Positions 62,580 through 64,000 of a DNA stretch of 64,000 nt are shown here, piece after piece. The notes beneath the pieces were generated by a model. The model had not been told where the DNA came from and ran no database searches. It saw nothing but the letters and a program-made list of their open reading frames with translations. Numbering within the stretch: the first letter of the stretch is position 1; every line of letters begins with the position of its first letter. Position numbers and translations under genes: made by a program. Origin of the DNA: Saccharomyces uvarum (lineage: Eukaryota; Ascomycota; Saccharomycetes; Saccharomycetales; Saccharomycetaceae); contig OX365931.1 of NCBI GenBank assembly GCA_947243795.1, positions 248,001 through 312,000 on the forward strand, given 5' to 3'.

Positions 62580-64000
62580 TCATAAGGACGTTAAAGCTTG
62601 GGAAACGGGCTGTTTCAACGCTACTTCGATGGTAGACAATTCAGCAGGTGGCACATGGCCTAATTCTGTTTGCACATCGAAGTCAAATATACGCAAACAT
62701 TGTGCTTTTGCGTAGGCATCAGTGTCACGAATTTTGATTTCATCAAAATACTTTAATAGTAGACACTTTAGAGGAGGCAATCTTGCGCGAGGGTCATACC
62801 TGAGAGCCTTTGATAGCAAATCAAGAGCATCAGAGTCTTCGCCCTTTAACAGTCGAGCCAAAGTAACGGGCTTGACGTTGGGGAAAATATGGTCTTTGTA
62901 GTTCGGATTCATTCCTGAGATTTCGTCCTTTGTGGGTATGCCCATTATCTTGATAACCTCCACTAACTGATCTATACCACTTTCACCGGGGAATAAGGGC
63001 TTACCTAGGAGCAATTCGGCGATGACACAAGCGCTTGACCATACGTCGATTTGATTCGAGTAATTGGTGGCGCCGAACATTAATTCAGGAGCCCTATAGT
63101 ACCTGGAGCAGATGTAAGACACATTAGGTTGATCTGGTTTCAAACATTTGGCACTGCCAAAATCGCAGATTTTCAATGAAAATGTTTTGGGGTCTACCAG
63201 TACATTCTGTGGTTTTATGTCTCTATGACAGATTTGGGAAACATTGTGCAAGTAATTCAAAGCTTTGAACAGTTGATACGCATAAAACTTAATCTCCAGA
63301 CGTGGCATCTGGGTTTTCAAATGGACAAAATGACGAAGCCTTTGGTACAACGATTGAGGCATGTAGTCTAAAATCAAATTGAGGTATACTTCGTCTTCTC
63401 CGTCCTTTTCATAAAAGTAGTACTTTAGGCTTATTGTGTTCAAATGATTCAATAATTTCATTGTTTCCAGTTCTCTATTTTTATATCTTCTATCTTGCAA
63501 CACTTTCTTGATGGCCACTTTTTGATTAGTCTCATTTATCACGGTGGTAACCACAACACCGAACGAACCATGGCCGACCACCTCTACTGCAGGATAACTG
63601 ATATTTACGATTTCTTCACTGTTCTTTTTTCCGGCATCGGCATTGTGCTCGTGTTTGTAGACCTTTTTATGAACTAAACCTTTGTTAGTATACGTTTCAA
63701 TATCCATGAGGATGATAGGTGTGTAAAAATGGAGGAATGGCTGGGGTATCCCGCTTTTATTGGTTGATTTGTCACTAAGATCAGGAATTCGGTGTCTGTA
63801 ATTATATGCCTTTTTTCTTTCTCGTTTTTGTTTTTTTGTGTCGCGAATATAATTACTTTCAAGTGAAAGGTACGGCCTTATGGTGAAAGGGCCCTGGTAT
63901 TATCTTAGCTGTGACAGTTCTTCCTTTAGCGAAAGCCTAAGCCTATAAACGGACGATACATACGTGTTCTTTGCTTGGATTCAACATATCTATAATCGAA
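62580..64000 (-). CDS. MRK1: GSK-3 family kinase Mrk1 (spliced, 5' end beyond window)
   Basis: Mrk1 is one of the four yeast GSK-3 homologues (with Rim11, Mck1 and Ygk3) and acts in stress signalling upstream of Msn2. Exon 2 is 63673-62580 and the visible end of exon 1 is 64000-63964, encoding [12 protein letters not shown]. Spliced, this reads ...QRTLHKKVYKH, matching the remembered S. cerevisiae protein. The kinase shows [31 protein letters not shown] and the GSK-3 activation-loop Tyr in [12 protein letters not shown]. Most of exon 1 lies past the right edge. Confidence 0.93.
63674..63963 (-). other. MRK1: MRK1 intron
   Basis: This 290-nt intron has GTATGT at the 5' site (63963-63958), TACTAAC on the minus strand (+ 63684-63690) and TTTAG ending at 63674. 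Only 10 nt follow the branch motif, much less than in the other four introns of the window (24-42 nt). The 3' part of the intron is open in frame from an ATG at 63707. Confidence 0.85.

Overview
This window is yeast nuclear DNA from the genus Saccharomyces. Gene order, orientation, protein lengths and intron positions all match the left arm of S. cerevisiae chromosome IV, from the end of CYK3 (YDL117W) to MRK1 (YDL079C). Many proteins have exactly the length I remember for S. cerevisiae (Nup84 726, Trm3 1436, Pol3 1097, Pmt1 817, Get3 354, Sub2 446). Their residues differ by a few percent in conserved proteins and by more in Ram1, Pmt5, Pho2 and Asm4. I infer a non-cerevisiae member of the Saccharomyces sensu stricto group. 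I cannot fix the species from sequence alone.

Layout. 0-12 kb: CYK3 tail, NUP84, IWR1 (spliced), an SDR gene (YDL114W), ATG20, TRM3. 12-19 kb: RRP42, TMA17, a ROG1-like lipase (YDL109C), KIN28 (spliced), MSS2. 19-34 kb: PHO2, NSE4, QRI7, QRI1/UAP1, POL3, DUN1, GET3, BUG1. 34-47 kb: SNU23, RPN6, the tandem paralogues PMT1 and PMT5, SRP14, UBX3, RAM1, NUR1. 47-64 kb: ASM4, LUC7, YDL086W, a SERF-like gene (YDL085C-A), NDE2, SUB2, RPS16B and RPL13A (divergent and spliced), RPP1A, THI3 and MRK1 (spliced, cut by the right edge).

The genes are not an operon or a single pathway. Recurring themes are genome maintenance (POL3, DUN1, NSE4, each with MCB or MCB-like sites upstream), proteasome (RPN6, TMA17), RNA processing and export (RRP42, SNU23, LUC7, SUB2, TRM3), secretory and ER functions (GET3, SRP14, PMT1, PMT5, UBX3, BUG1) and translation (RPS16B, RPL13A, RPP1A). 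Every main reading frame is intact. I saw no tRNA, snoRNA, transposon, LTR, CRISPR array or toxin relic.

No clearly new system is present. The best leads are: a GC-rich cluster of perfect dyads in the RPS16B/RPL13A promoter; three TAGGG (Tbf1-like) motifs upstream of RRP42; an unusually tight branch-point to 3' splice-site spacing, plus an in-frame intronic ATG, in MRK1; an in-frame poly-Ser N-terminal extension of the SERF-like gene; and a 53-codon ORF between IWR1 and YDL114W. Family roles come from established knowledge of the S. cerevisiae orthologues. Coordinates, motifs and splice signals were read from the sequence. Comparisons with S. cerevisiae are from memory.
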